This document shows, in pieces, positions 1 to 7,766 of a stretch of DNA of 40,214 nucleotides. The notes beneath the pieces are model-generated. The model had not been told where the DNA came from. It saw nothing but the letters and a program-made list of their open reading frames with translations, and did not search any database. How positions within the stretch are numbered: position 1 is the first letter of the stretch; each line of letters opens with the position of its first letter. Source of the stretch: Soonwooa sp. GTDB lineage: Bacteria; Bacteroidota; Bacteroidia; Flavobacteriales; Weeksellaceae. The DNA lies in NCBI RefSeq assembly GCF_030151385.1, contig NZ_JASLDS010000050.1, positions 1 to 40,214 of the forward strand. Reading direction: 5' to 3'. A program made the position numbers and the translations under genes.

Positions 1-30
1 ATCCTGAGCCAGGATCAAACTCTCCATTGT
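1..30 (-). rRNA. rrs: 16S ribosomal RNA, 5' end only (partial)
   Basis: Read on the minus strand, the first bases give the near-universal 16S start AGAGTTTGATCCTGGCTCAG, preceded by ACAATGG, as is usual in Bacteroidetes. Only the first ~30 nt of the gene are in the window; the rest lies to the left. The mature 5' end is placed at about position 30 by alignment with the known 16S start. It is transcribed leftward from the three promoters at 182-445. Confidence 0.96.
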
Positions 31-181
31 ATGTTTGTTTAATCCTTAAACTCTTGCTCAATTTTAAATTGACGCTTTGGTTTTTTTCCTTACTTGGTTG
101 TTATATTTATGTCAATGATCTCTTTTCTTTTCGCATCCTCGACTTCTTTTATTCTGTCATCTTTCTGCCGATTTGCGAGTG

Positions 182-213
182 CAAAAGTAAAAACTTTTTT
201 CGAACTACACAAA
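182..213 (-). promoter_or_regulatory. rRNA promoter P3 (gene-proximal)
   Basis: On the minus strand a -33 TTTG (210-213) is followed by a 20-nt spacer and a -7 box TACTTTTG (182-189), then CA. This matches the Bacteroidetes consensus TTTG-N17..23-TAnnTTTG. It lies about 150 nt upstream of the 16S start, so it would give a leader of roughly 145 nt. Confidence 0.75.
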
Positions 214-314
214 TGTTTTTAAAAGTTTTTTTTCAAACACCCTAAACCCATTTACTAAATCTAAATACTCATCTTTAATTATCTCCTGCGCTTCTTTTTG
301 TTTCAAAAGTGGTG

Positions 315-347
315 CAAAGATATGCACTTTACTTTATTAAATCCAAA
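315..347 (-). promoter_or_regulatory. rRNA promoter P2
   Basis: On the minus strand, -33 TTTG (344-347), a 21-nt spacer and -7 TATCTTTG (315-322) followed by CA. It is a full match to the Bacteroidetes promoter consensus, in tandem with P1 and P3. Confidence 0.75.
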
Positions 348-412
348 TAAAATTTGAATTATTTTTTAAAGTTATTTTTAATGTGCGTCTTCTCTACCGT
401 TTTTTGGTTCTG

Positions 413-445
413 CAAATGTAGGGCGTTTTTACAATCGCTTCCAAA
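413..445 (-). promoter_or_regulatory. rRNA promoter P1 (gene-distal)
   Basis: On the minus strand, -33 TTTG (442-445), a 21-nt spacer and -7 TACATTTG (413-420) followed by CA. It is the farthest upstream of three consensus promoters feeding the 16S gene. Confidence 0.75.
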
Positions 446-870
446 CTTTGTTAATATTTAGTTTAAATTGTGGATAACTAAAACCATAAACAACTGATTA
501 TGCATAACTTATAACATATTCCGATTTACTAACAATTAGCAGCGAAACAAAAGCCATCTCTAATTTTAAAATTATCTACAAAAGAAACATCAAAAATAAG
601 GGAGAAATTATCGATTATAGTCGATGCATTAATCTTTAATTATAGAAGACGTATTGGTTTTAGCCAAGAAACAAATTTTTACTTTCCAACCTTTACTCTA
701 TATAATAGTATAGATGCAACAAAAAATTGGACATGTTATATTTATATTATAGAATAGTAACATGCCACCTTACTAATAATATCTGACATAAAACAATCTA
801 CAGAAAAGGTGCTCTCGCAATAAATCAAAAAAAACTATTTCCTTATAATATAATAATATAACATATAAAA
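446..870. other. Intergenic region without recognisable gene
   Basis: About 425 bases, very AT-rich, between the rRNA promoters and the receptor gene terminator. No coding frame has credible start, length or composition. One small inverted repeat is visible (CATGTTA at 732-738 against TAACATG at 758-764, 19-nt loop); I cannot give it a role. Confidence 0.5.
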
Positions 871-871
871 C

Positions 872-897
872 AAAACCTAGACTTTCATCTAGGTTCT
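872..897 (-). terminator. Rho-independent terminator of the TonB-receptor gene
   Basis: A perfect 8-bp stem AACCTAGA/TCTAGGTT (874-881 and 888-895) with a 6-nt loop, followed on the minus strand by TTGTTTTAT. It lies just downstream of the receptor stop codon. Confidence 0.7.
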
Positions 898-908
898 TAT
901 AAAAATCT

Positions 909-2993
909 TTAGAAGGTTGCCGCTGGCGCCGTATCATTATTTAGTTTTCGGTCGACTTCGTTTTTCTTACCTTTTGCAAAATCGTAGCTCACACCTACGA
1001 TAAACATATTTCGGTTATTGAAAATTCGGGTTTGTGAATTGTAACTAACCAAACTTTCTGGCAAAGTCTTGGCTTTATATCGCGAAGGCATCCCTGCCCA
1101 GTACATTCCACCTGTCACCGTCCAGTCACTTAACTTATAACTCGCAAACAAGTGACTTGCATTTTCGCCCATATTTAGGAAAGCACCACTAAGTTGGTAA
1201 GTCGGAATATTAAACATATAAGTTACACTTAGGTTTTTGTACTCAGATGATAATGTGAAGCTATTTCCGAAGTAATTATTTTTGAGCAAAGTCCCAGAAC
1301 TTGTTTTCACACGTTGCATGGTTGGATAAAGATTGGCTTTAATAACCAAAAGGCGACTACCAAATGGCTTCAAAGATCCTGTAACTTGCACACCAGTTCT
1401 CGAGTTAAAATCTGCGTTCTCATAAGTAATAGCATACTGCGTATCATTATTATATAAGGTGTAGATACTATTGATCGCATCTTGCGTATAATTGTAAAAC
1501 AAATTCGCATTAAAATCAAAGTACTTATTATTATAAGAATACGTCAAACTATTATTCCAAGCTTTTTGTGGTGTCAGATAAGGATTTCCTGTACTAACAA
1601 TATTAGGAACAACCTGAGTAACATTCGGACTTAAGCTACCACTGCTTGGACTGTAAGGCGTATAACTACTGGTCAATCGTAAACTCTGATTCTTTTTAAG
1701 CTCATAACCAAACATTAGTTTTGGTGTTATAATCCAATCATCTTCCGTCGTTGCAGCACTCTTGTTATGAATATTGGTTAATCCCAAACCTAATCGGTAC
1801 ATGAATTTCTGTTTCTTTCCAGCGAATTCCGAATACATATATTGTTTCAAATAATTAACTGAATAAGTGAAATGCCCAGCTAAATTATCCAAAGTGTTAT
1901 CTACATGATCATTAGAAATACGATAACCAGCACTCAACTTCCCTACTCCAAAATCATGCGTATATGCAATTTCGCCAACGATACTACTTTGTTTGGCTTT
2001 TAGATTCATGTCATTATCAAAGACGCTTGCGCCAGTATCCAAATTCCACTCTTTATCAACTTCAAAACTTTTACTGGTGTAAGACGATCCAACAAGGTTA
2101 AAACTGATTTCGTCTTTTTTGCCAAGATTTTTAGAAAAATATAAATCCAATTTTGGTGGACTATACTTCTCACCATTATAATCCGAGTTTCCGTGTTGCT
2201 CCAATAGATTATCTTTAGTAAATAAGCTACCACCTGCTCCTTTCGAAAAATAGTTAAAAATATTCATGGTAAACTTTGTCTGGAACACATAATTCCCCAT
2301 CAAAGAGTTGGTATAGCGCAATGTAATATCTTGATTGGTATATCCAAAATGATCTCTTTTGGTTTCTTTGGTATTATAATGCGAACCTTGCAATTGATAA
2401 TCATATTCTCGGTTTACAATTCGGTTGTCGTAATCTCTAAGATTAAAACTATATTCGAAGCCAATATTATTACGTCCATTGGTATAATTAGCATAAGCCT
2501 GACCATCTACAAAGCCAGTCGTAAACGCTGATTTAACATCTGCACCAGCTGCAAAACCGATTTCTGGATTTCTTGTGATAATGTTAACCACTGTATCGGC
2601 GCGGTTTGCCCAACGTGTAGGCGGATTATCATAATATTCAACTCTTACAACATTTTCGGGACGAATACCTCGCGCTTGCAATTCTGTAGCTTCGACACCG
2701 TTTATCAAAAGCAATAAAGACCCACCTTTGATACTGGTGATACTGCTGGATATTGGATCAAATTGCAACTCCGGAAGCGTTCTTAATAAGTCATTAGAAT
2801 ATCTTGCTTTTTTTAAAGCTTCTTCGTCGAAAGTGTAAACCGATTTGTCAATGTATTGTTTTTTACGTTGTGCTTTGATAAGGACTTCCTGAATTTCTGC
2901 AGTTTGCTTAATGGTATCTTGGGGAACATGTTGCTCTTGCGCCAAAAAGAAACTTGATAAAAGAATTGAGGAAAATGTAAATATCTTATTCAT
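909..2993 (-). CDS. TonB-dependent receptor-like outer-membrane beta-barrel protein
   Basis: A protein of 694 aa. Residues 1-19 are a signal peptide (MNKIFTFSSILLSSFFLAQ). A plug-like region follows (about 35-160), with 'NDLLRTLPELQF', a 'LLLINGVEA' strand and the 'VVNIITRNPE' end typical of TonB plugs. The rest is aromatic-rich alternating sequence typical of an outer-membrane barrel. The N-terminal carboxypeptidase-like domain of SusC proteins is absent. The frame opens 10 codons earlier at 3023, but the signal peptide begins at the ATG at 2993, so that start was chosen. No SusD partner lies beside it, so a role in polysaccharide uptake is not supported. The substrate is unknown; it may be a siderophore, a peptide or another ligand. 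It appears monocistronic. Confidence 0.85.
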   Translation of the reverse strand: MNKIFTFSSILLSSFFLAQEQHVPQDTIKQTAEIQEVLIKAQRKKQYIDKSVYTFDEEALKKARYSNDLLRTLPELQFDPISSSITSIKGGSLLLLINGVEATELQARGIRPENVVRVEYYDNPPTRWANRADTVVNIITRNPEIGFAAGADVKSAFTTGFVDGQAYANYTNGRNNIGFEYSFNLRDYDNRIVNREYDYQLQGSHYNTKETKRDHFGYTNQDITLRYTNSLMGNYVFQTKFTMNIFNYFSKGAGGSLFTKDNLLEQHGNSDYNGEKYSPPKLDLYFSKNLGKKDEISFNLVGSSYTSKSFEVDKEWNLDTGASVFDNDMNLKAKQSSIVGEIAYTHDFGVGKLSAGYRISNDHVDNTLDNLAGHFTYSVNYLKQYMYSEFAGKKQKFMYRLGLGLTNIHNKSAATTEDDWIITPKLMFGYELKKNQSLRLTSSYTPYSPSSGSLSPNVTQVVPNIVSTGNPYLTPQKAWNNSLTYSYNNKYFDFNANLFYNYTQDAINSIYTLYNNDTQYAITYENADFNSRTGVQVTGSLKPFGSRLLVIKANLYPTMQRVKTSSGTLLKNNYFGNSFTLSSEYKNLSVTYMFNIPTYQLSGAFLNMGENASHLFASYKLSDWTVTGGMYWAGMPSRYKAKTLPESLVSYNSQTRIFNNRNMFIVGVSYDFAKGKKNEVDRKLNNDTAPAATF

Positions 2994-3174
2994 GTCTGAT
3001 GTTATCTGATAATAATTAGACAAGCGTCATTCAATTTTTGTTACATCGATACTGAAAAAATTTTAAAACAATTTAAAAAATATTCCCAAATAGCTGATTT
3101 TCAAAATGAAGCAAAAAATAACAATTATTTTTACTAAAACTTTATCTTTACAAAACCTAACTTAAAAATAATAT

Positions 3175-4614
3175 ATGAAAATACACTTACCAGTTTTAGC
3201 AGCAGTTTTCTTTTCGGGTGTCGTCTTTGCACAACAAGAAAACACTTTCCATGCTACAATGGATGGAAAAAGTGCACAAGCCTTGCAGGATTTATTTCCG
3301 AAAGAAGTTTCTATTTTAAAAACAGTAGACAACCAATCCGCTGTGATTTTAACAGAAAATGCAGCACATCACCTACACAAAAATATCTTGACGCATGGTC
3401 CAGGTTATGTTTATCATGATAATGTAGAAACTGCTCTGGAGGTTTTAACTAAAAAAGCAAGTAAATCCAACCTTCTTAATTTAACAATCAGCGAAAACGA
3501 TTGGGTTAATTATTGTATTGGAAAAGTAAATACGGATAATATTAAAACTCATATCCAAACTTTAGAAGCTTATGGAACGCGTCGACATGACAATGCAAAA
3601 GGCAAGCAAGCAGCTCTAGATCTAAAGGCAAAATGGGAAGCAATGATTGCAGCGGCAGGACGCACGGATATTAGTGTAACATTATTTAATCATACACTAA
3701 CGCCAATGCCTTCAGTTATTTTAAAAATAAATGGCAACAGCGCACCAAACGAATCGGTGATTATTGGCGGGCATCTCGATTCCATTTCCAATACATCGCA
3801 AGCGCCAGGTGCCGACGATAATGCTTCTGGGATTGCAAGTATTACCGAAATCTTGCGCGTTTTGTTAGATACGAAATTCAAACCTCAGAAGAACATAGAA
3901 ATCATGGCTTATTCTGCGGAGGAAGTTGGACTTGTTGGATCCAAAGAAATTGCAACGCAATATGCCAATGCTAATAAGAATGTAGTTGCCTATGTTCAGT
4001 TTGATATGACTAACTACAAAGGATCCTCCAAAGATGTTTACTTAACAACAGATTCTTATAATAGTAATGATCTTAACCTCTTCTTAATTGAGTTGATGGA
4101 ACATTACAACAAAACCAGTGCGCACGCCTTTACCTATGGCAATACCATTTGTAATTATGGCTGCTCAGATCACTTTAGCTGGGCGCAAAACGGATACAAT
4201 GCCGCTTTTCCTTTTGAAGCAAGTTTTAGCGATTCCAATCCTTACATACATTCGGCAAATGATACTTTTTCTGTAAGTGGCAATTCTGCAACACATGCAG
4301 CGAAGTTTACAAAACTAGGTTTAGAATTTTTAATAGAAACTGCAAAATCAAGTCAAGCCTTCATGGCAGTACAAGATGTTAAAAACAATGACTTAAAAGT
4401 TGTTGTTCAATCCAAAGTTTTAAACTTATCCAATGTAGATTTAGGAAAAATTAAATCAGTGAAAATCTTGGATGCATCGGGACGAATCGTAAAAGAAAGC
4501 CTTAAACCAAACTCCAGTAAAATCTCACTAGAGAATTTAAAAGAATCCTACTATTTGTGCATTGTGGAAAACAATGACGGAACAATTAGCAGTACAAAAT
4601 TCATTAATCAATAA
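3175..4614 (+). CDS. Secreted M28-family zinc aminopeptidase with T9SS sorting domain
   Basis: A protein of 479 aa. The signal peptide is residues 1-19/20 (ending VVFAQ). The M28 catalytic domain spans about 110-390. Its co-catalytic zinc ligands can be read in order: H200 (GGHLDS), D214 (GADDNASG), the E249-E250 pair (SAEEVGLVGS), D277 (QFDMT) and H359 (PYIHSANDTF). This is the full set expected of an active di-zinc exopeptidase releasing N-terminal residues. The last ~80 residues form a type A T9SS sorting domain ('VKILDASGRIVKES...LKESYYLCIVENNDGTISSTKFI'), so export is predicted by Sec and then the type IX system. A -7-like TATCTTTA lies at 3143-3150, without a clear -33. Leucyl aminopeptidase-like activity is family inference. 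Confidence 0.92.
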   Translation: MKIHLPVLAAVFFSGVVFAQQENTFHATMDGKSAQALQDLFPKEVSILKTVDNQSAVILTENAAHHLHKNILTHGPGYVYHDNVETALEVLTKKASKSNLLNLTISENDWVNYCIGKVNTDNIKTHIQTLEAYGTRRHDNAKGKQAALDLKAKWEAMIAAAGRTDISVTLFNHTLTPMPSVILKINGNSAPNESVIIGGHLDSISNTSQAPGADDNASGIASITEILRVLLDTKFKPQKNIEIMAYSAEEVGLVGSKEIATQYANANKNVVAYVQFDMTNYKGSSKDVYLTTDSYNSNDLNLFLIELMEHYNKTSAHAFTYGNTICNYGCSDHFSWAQNGYNAAFPFEASFSDSNPYIHSANDTFSVSGNSATHAAKFTKLGLEFLIETAKSSQAFMAVQDVKNNDLKVVVQSKVLNLSNVDLGKIKSVKILDASGRIVKESLKPNSSKISLENLKESYYLCIVENNDGTISSTKFINQ

Positions 4615-4620
4615 CAATAA

Positions 4621-4648
4621 AAAAGCCCTGGATTAACTTTCCGGGGCT
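4621..4648 (-). terminator. Terminator of the ferredoxin gene, overlapping its stop codon
   Basis: Stem AGCCCTGG (4624-4631) pairs with CCGGGGCT (4641-4648), with one G-T wobble. On the minus strand it is followed by a T-run. The ferredoxin stop codon (4633-4635) sits in the 9-nt loop. It also separates the convergent aminopeptidase gene, but the T-run favours the minus strand. Confidence 0.7.
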
Positions 4649-4965
4649 AATTCTATAATAAGACCTTCTAGACTTTCGGTCGCAGGTATCTGACAACTAA
4701 GTCGACTATTTGGTTTTACGTTGTAAGCTTCATCCAACATCGCTTCTTCATCTACTTGCATTTCTGGCAAAGCAACATTCTCACTAATTATATAACATTG
4801 ACAAGAAGCGCACATTGCCAATCCACCACAAATCCCAATTGTCCCTTCTGGCACCAATTCGTAAGCACGAATCACTTCCATAAGGCTCATCGCCATATCT
4901 GTTGGTGCAGCAACATCATGAGAAACGCCTTCTCTATCTATAATTGTAATATTAACATCTGACAT
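4633..4965 (-). CDS. 2Fe-2S ferredoxin, adrenodoxin/ISC type
   Basis: A soluble protein of 110 aa, the usual length for this class. The cluster ligands follow the pattern C46-X5-C52-X2-C55 ... C91 (CGGLAMCASC and RLSCQIP), diagnostic of vertebrate-type/ISC [2Fe-2S] ferredoxins. An additional Cys57 is present. It carries single electrons between a reductase and acceptors such as Fe-S assembly or oxygenase enzymes; the partner cannot be read from the sequence. A ferredoxin-NADP reductase gene lies 1.7 kb upstream on the same strand and is a natural candidate. A -7-like TAACTTTG lies at 4982-4989 on the minus strand. Confidence 0.9.
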   Translation of the reverse strand: MSDVNITIIDREGVSHDVAAPTDMAMSLMEVIRAYELVPEGTIGICGGLAMCASCQCYIISENVALPEMQVDEEAMLDEAYNVKPNSRLSCQIPATESLEGLIIELAPES

Positions 4966-5039
4966 TTTGAAATCTTTTTGACAAAGTTAATCATTATTAG
5001 GTTTAGAGAAAATTCAATTAGCTACGAAGTTGATAAAAT

Positions 5040-5678
5040 TTAAAAAGTATTATATTGACTTCTATCATCTGCAGGAACATATAATTTGTTAATAAAAAGG
5101 ACATCAACAAAACCTTTTTCTTGAAGCGCATTAATATCTCCAGTAATACGCCAAGTACCATTAGGTCTTAAAGTCCAGCCCATCAAATGCTTATCATTAA
5201 AAACATTTCCAGCAGCATCCAAAAAAGAAAACGTATAAGAAACATTTGACATAATCGCTTCCCATTTGGCAACAGACATTGTTGTATCAAAACCATTCTT
5301 ATTATCATTTCCCTCAGGATAATCTCCTACAGTAAATCTTTTTATAACAAACATTGCAGTAGATGAATTATCGGTCGTAATACCTGAAGTCAAATTCTTA
5401 ATTGGCACAAGACCAGCCTTATTGGTTTTTCCAATAACATTATAGGTATCATTAGAATTAACCAAAGGCGTAGTAGGTGCAAAAACTTGAGATGTAGTAG
5501 CAACCATATCAACACCAGCAATTGGTAAACTTCTTACTCGCATATTACCTTTTACATCCAAAATTTCTGTCGGTTTTCGTGTATCAATTCCGACTTTTTT
5601 TAAGTTTGATTGAGAAAAACCTGCTACAGCGCCAGACATCACAAATAATAATGTGATAAAATATTTATTAGCTTTCAT
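5040..5678 (-). CDS. Secreted protein of unknown function, paralogue of its upstream neighbour
   Basis: A protein of 212 aa with a signal peptide (residues 1-23, ending AGFSQ). The mature start 'KVGIDTRKPTEILDVKGNMRVRSLP' is of the 'VGIGTxxPTxxLDVxGxxRV' type found at the head of many secreted Flavobacteriia proteins. The body shares with the next gene upstream the blocks 'STAMFVIKRF', 'WEAIMSNVSYTF', 'W.I.GDI..LQEKGFVDVLFI' and a C-terminal 'Y.(A/P)A(D/E)DRSQ'. It begins 14 bases after the stop of that paralogue, so they are probably one operon. No enzyme motif, lipobox or T9SS sorting domain was seen. The function is not known to me. Confidence 0.8.
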   Translation of the reverse strand: MKANKYFITLLFVMSGAVAGFSQSNLKKVGIDTRKPTEILDVKGNMRVRSLPIAGVDMVATTSQVFAPTTPLVNSNDTYNVIGKTNKAGLVPIKNLTSGITTDNSSTAMFVIKRFTVGDYPEGNDNKNGFDTTMSVAKWEAIMSNVSYTFSFLDAAGNVFNDKHLMGWTLRPNGTWRITGDINALQEKGFVDVLFINKLYVPADDRSQYNTF

Positions 5679-5692
5679 AGTACAAGTTTTTA

Positions 5693-6355
5693 TTATTGAC
5701 TTCTATCTTCAGCAGCTACATACTTTGCCTTAATAAACAAAACATCAACAAACCCCTTTTCTTGAATATTAAGAATATCACCAACAATTGTCCAATTTTT
5801 GCCTGGAGAACCTTGTAATCTGTAATTGAACGCTTTATTAATTGCATATTGAGAAACCCCAGAAGCAGGCGCTGATAAAAACTTCCAACTCGTATTGGAC
5901 ATAATCGCTTGCCAATCATCAACCTTCATTCCTGTATCATAACCGTTAACTGCAAATTTACCGTCTCCAGGAACGGGATTATCATCAATAAGTTCGAATC
6001 TTTTCACAACAAACATTGCGGTTGAAGTATTATCAATTACCCCTAGAGACGAAGTAAAACCTGATGTCAAATTATTAGGAACCAAATCTGCGCTATTGAT
6101 TTTACCAATAATTCCATTAGCATCACTAACCAAAGGTCTCCCAGCATTAAAAGTCCCCGTTGGCGTTGCTCCAGAATTGGTGTCGGGCCCCGTAGTATAA
6201 ATAGAGTTAGCTTGACCATCATTTGGTAAAGATTGTACTCTCAATGTTCCATTGACATCTAGCTTCTCTGTAGGTGTTTTAGTCCCAACACCTACCTGCG
6301 CGTGAACAAATGCAGCATATAAAAAAACTGCCGAAAAAAATACTTTTTTCATCAT
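5693..6355 (-). CDS. Secreted protein of unknown function, first of a paralogous pair
   Basis: A protein of 220 aa with a 20-residue signal peptide (MMKKVFFSAVFLYAAFVHAQ). The motif 'VGVGTKTPTEKLDVNGTLRVQSLP' opens the mature protein, as in its paralogue at 5040-5678. It ends exactly at '...AAEDRSQ', while the paralogue continues with YNTF. A -7 box TATCTTTG lies at 6378-6385 on the minus strand, 20-30 bases upstream of the start, without a clear -33 TTG. The start may be either of the two adjacent ATG codons. The mature part looks like a compact beta-rich domain, but this is impression only; no function is assigned. Confidence 0.8.
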   Translation of the reverse strand: MMKKVFFSAVFLYAAFVHAQVGVGTKTPTEKLDVNGTLRVQSLPNDGQANSIYTTGPDTNSGATPTGTFNAGRPLVSDANGIIGKINSADLVPNNLTSGFTSSLGVIDNTSTAMFVVKRFELIDDNPVPGDGKFAVNGYDTGMKVDDWQAIMSNTSWKFLSAPASGVSQYAINKAFNYRLQGSPGKNWTIVGDILNIQEKGFVDVLFIKAKYVAAEDRSQ

Positions 6356-6568
6356 GTTAAATGTTTTATAAAGTGCACAAAGATAAATATTTATTAACAG
6401 ATATATGTTTATTTAATTATTTTTAACAACGATACAAATTACTTGCTCAAAAAAAACAACAATAAAAGTAATATTATTGCTCTATTTCTAAATATTAATC
6501 TTAAAAAAACATCTAACATCTAATATCTATTAACATAATAATATTTCAAAAACATCGATACAAAAAAT

Positions 6569-6605
6569 GAAAAAGCCTAAGATAAATTACCTTAGGCTTT
6601 TCATT
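6569..6605 (-). terminator. Terminator of the ferredoxin-NADP reductase gene
   Basis: A perfect 10-bp stem AAAGCCTAAG/CTTAGGCTTT (6572-6581 and 6591-6600) with a 9-nt loop, followed on the minus strand by TTCATTTTTTG. The plus strand also has T-rich sequence after the stem, but no rightward gene ends here. Confidence 0.8.
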
Positions 6606-6620
6606 ATATTTTAAAACTGA

Positions 6621-7673
6621 TTAATCAATTGATTTTACAACCGCCTTTTCAGCTTCTTTTCTTGTTCCATCGAATCCATCAATTCCTGAAACCGTTGTAT
6701 ATTTAAGAACGAATTTCTTACCTGGATTAAGTCTGTTGTACACACTTTGACACATTAAGGTTGCCTCGTGGAAGCCACAAAGAATAAGCTTCAACTTTCC
6801 TGGATACGTGTTAACATCCCCGATCGCGTAGATACCATCGATATTGGTTTGATAATCCAAAGCGTTATTAACTTTAATTGCATTTTTTTCAATATCCAAT
6901 CCCCAATCGCCTAATGGACCAAGTTTTGGAGTCAATCCAAACAACGGAATTAGATAATCGGTTTCTATGATTTCTTTTTCTTCACCTTTCGTAACTTCAA
7001 TTGCAGTAAGCGTCTCCTCACCTATCAAGCCAGTTACTTCGGCAGGTGTAATAAGGTTAATTTTACCTTGATGTTTAAGTGCCGCAACTTTTTCAACAGA
7101 ATCTAAAGCACCACGGAATTCATTTCTTCTATGGATCAAAGTAACGCTAGACGCAACATCCGCCAAGAAAATTGACCAATCCAAAGCAGAGTCTCCACCA
7201 CCAGCAATTACAATTTTTTTATCACGGAACATTTCAGGATTTCTCACGAAATATTCAACACCGTTTTCTTCAAACTTTTCTAAGTTCTCCAATTCTGGTT
7301 TACGTGGATCAAAACTTCCTAATCCTCCAGCAATTGCAATCGCTTTACCTTTAATTTTTGTACCGCGACTTGTCGTTACGATAAAATCTCCTTCTTCAGT
7401 TTTCTCATAAGACATCGCTTTTTCTGAAAGAGAAAACTTAGGTTCGAATTGTTTGATTTGCTCCATCAAATTATCAACAAGTACACCAGCATCAACACTT
7501 GGAAAACCTGGAATATCGAAAATCGGTTTTTTTGGATACAACTCCGATAACTGTCCACCAGGCTGTGGCAACGCATCGATAAGATGGCATCTTAGTTTTA
7601 ACAATCCCGCTTCGAATACTGCAAATAATCCTGTTGGACCTGCACCTATTATAATGATATCTGTTTCGAACAT
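6621..7673 (-). CDS. Ferredoxin--NADP reductase, thioredoxin-reductase-like type
   Basis: A protein of 350 aa. The FAD-binding GAGPTG is at residues 10-15, the NADPH-binding GGGDSA at 158-163 with the 2'-phosphate-contacting HRR at 181-183, and the C-terminal FAD motif GIYAIGDV around 281-288. The redox-active CxxC of thioredoxin reductase is absent, so this is the TrxR-fold ferredoxin/flavodoxin-NADP+ reductase (Bacillus YumC/Chlorobium type), often mislabelled as trxB. It moves electrons between NADPH and ferredoxin. A -7 TAGCTTTG lies at 7694-7701 on the minus strand. The nearby 2Fe-2S ferredoxin (4633-4965) could be its partner. Confidence 0.9.
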   Translation of the reverse strand: MFETDIIIIGAGPTGLFAVFEAGLLKLRCHLIDALPQPGGQLSELYPKKPIFDIPGFPSVDAGVLVDNLMEQIKQFEPKFSLSEKAMSYEKTEEGDFIVTTSRGTKIKGKAIAIAGGLGSFDPRKPELENLEKFEENGVEYFVRNPEMFRDKKIVIAGGGDSALDWSIFLADVASSVTLIHRRNEFRGALDSVEKVAALKHQGKINLITPAEVTGLIGEETLTAIEVTKGEEKEIIETDYLIPLFGLTPKLGPLGDWGLDIEKNAIKVNNALDYQTNIDGIYAIGDVNTYPGKLKLILCGFHEATLMCQSVYNRLNPGKKFVLKYTTVSGIDGFDGTRKEAEKAVVKSID

Positions 7674-7766
7674 TTCTTTAATATTTTATTATGCAAAGCT
7701 AAGCATTTTCACTTCTTTTAGAATCATTCTAAATGATGACATTACTTAGTTTTATTTAATTTAAAT

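Noticed and set aside
27..245. 72-codon rightward frame in the rRNA leader
   Set aside because: It reads against the 16S leader, covers promoter P3, and has no protein-like composition or homologue I recognise.
2994..3023. N-terminal extension of the TonB receptor (start at 3023)
   Set aside because: The extra ten residues precede a complete signal peptide that begins at the ATG at 2993.
6621..7673. Thioredoxin reductase (trxB) label for the FAD/NADPH enzyme
   Set aside because: The redox-active CxxC between the two nucleotide-binding regions is missing, as expected for the ferredoxin-NADP reductase branch.
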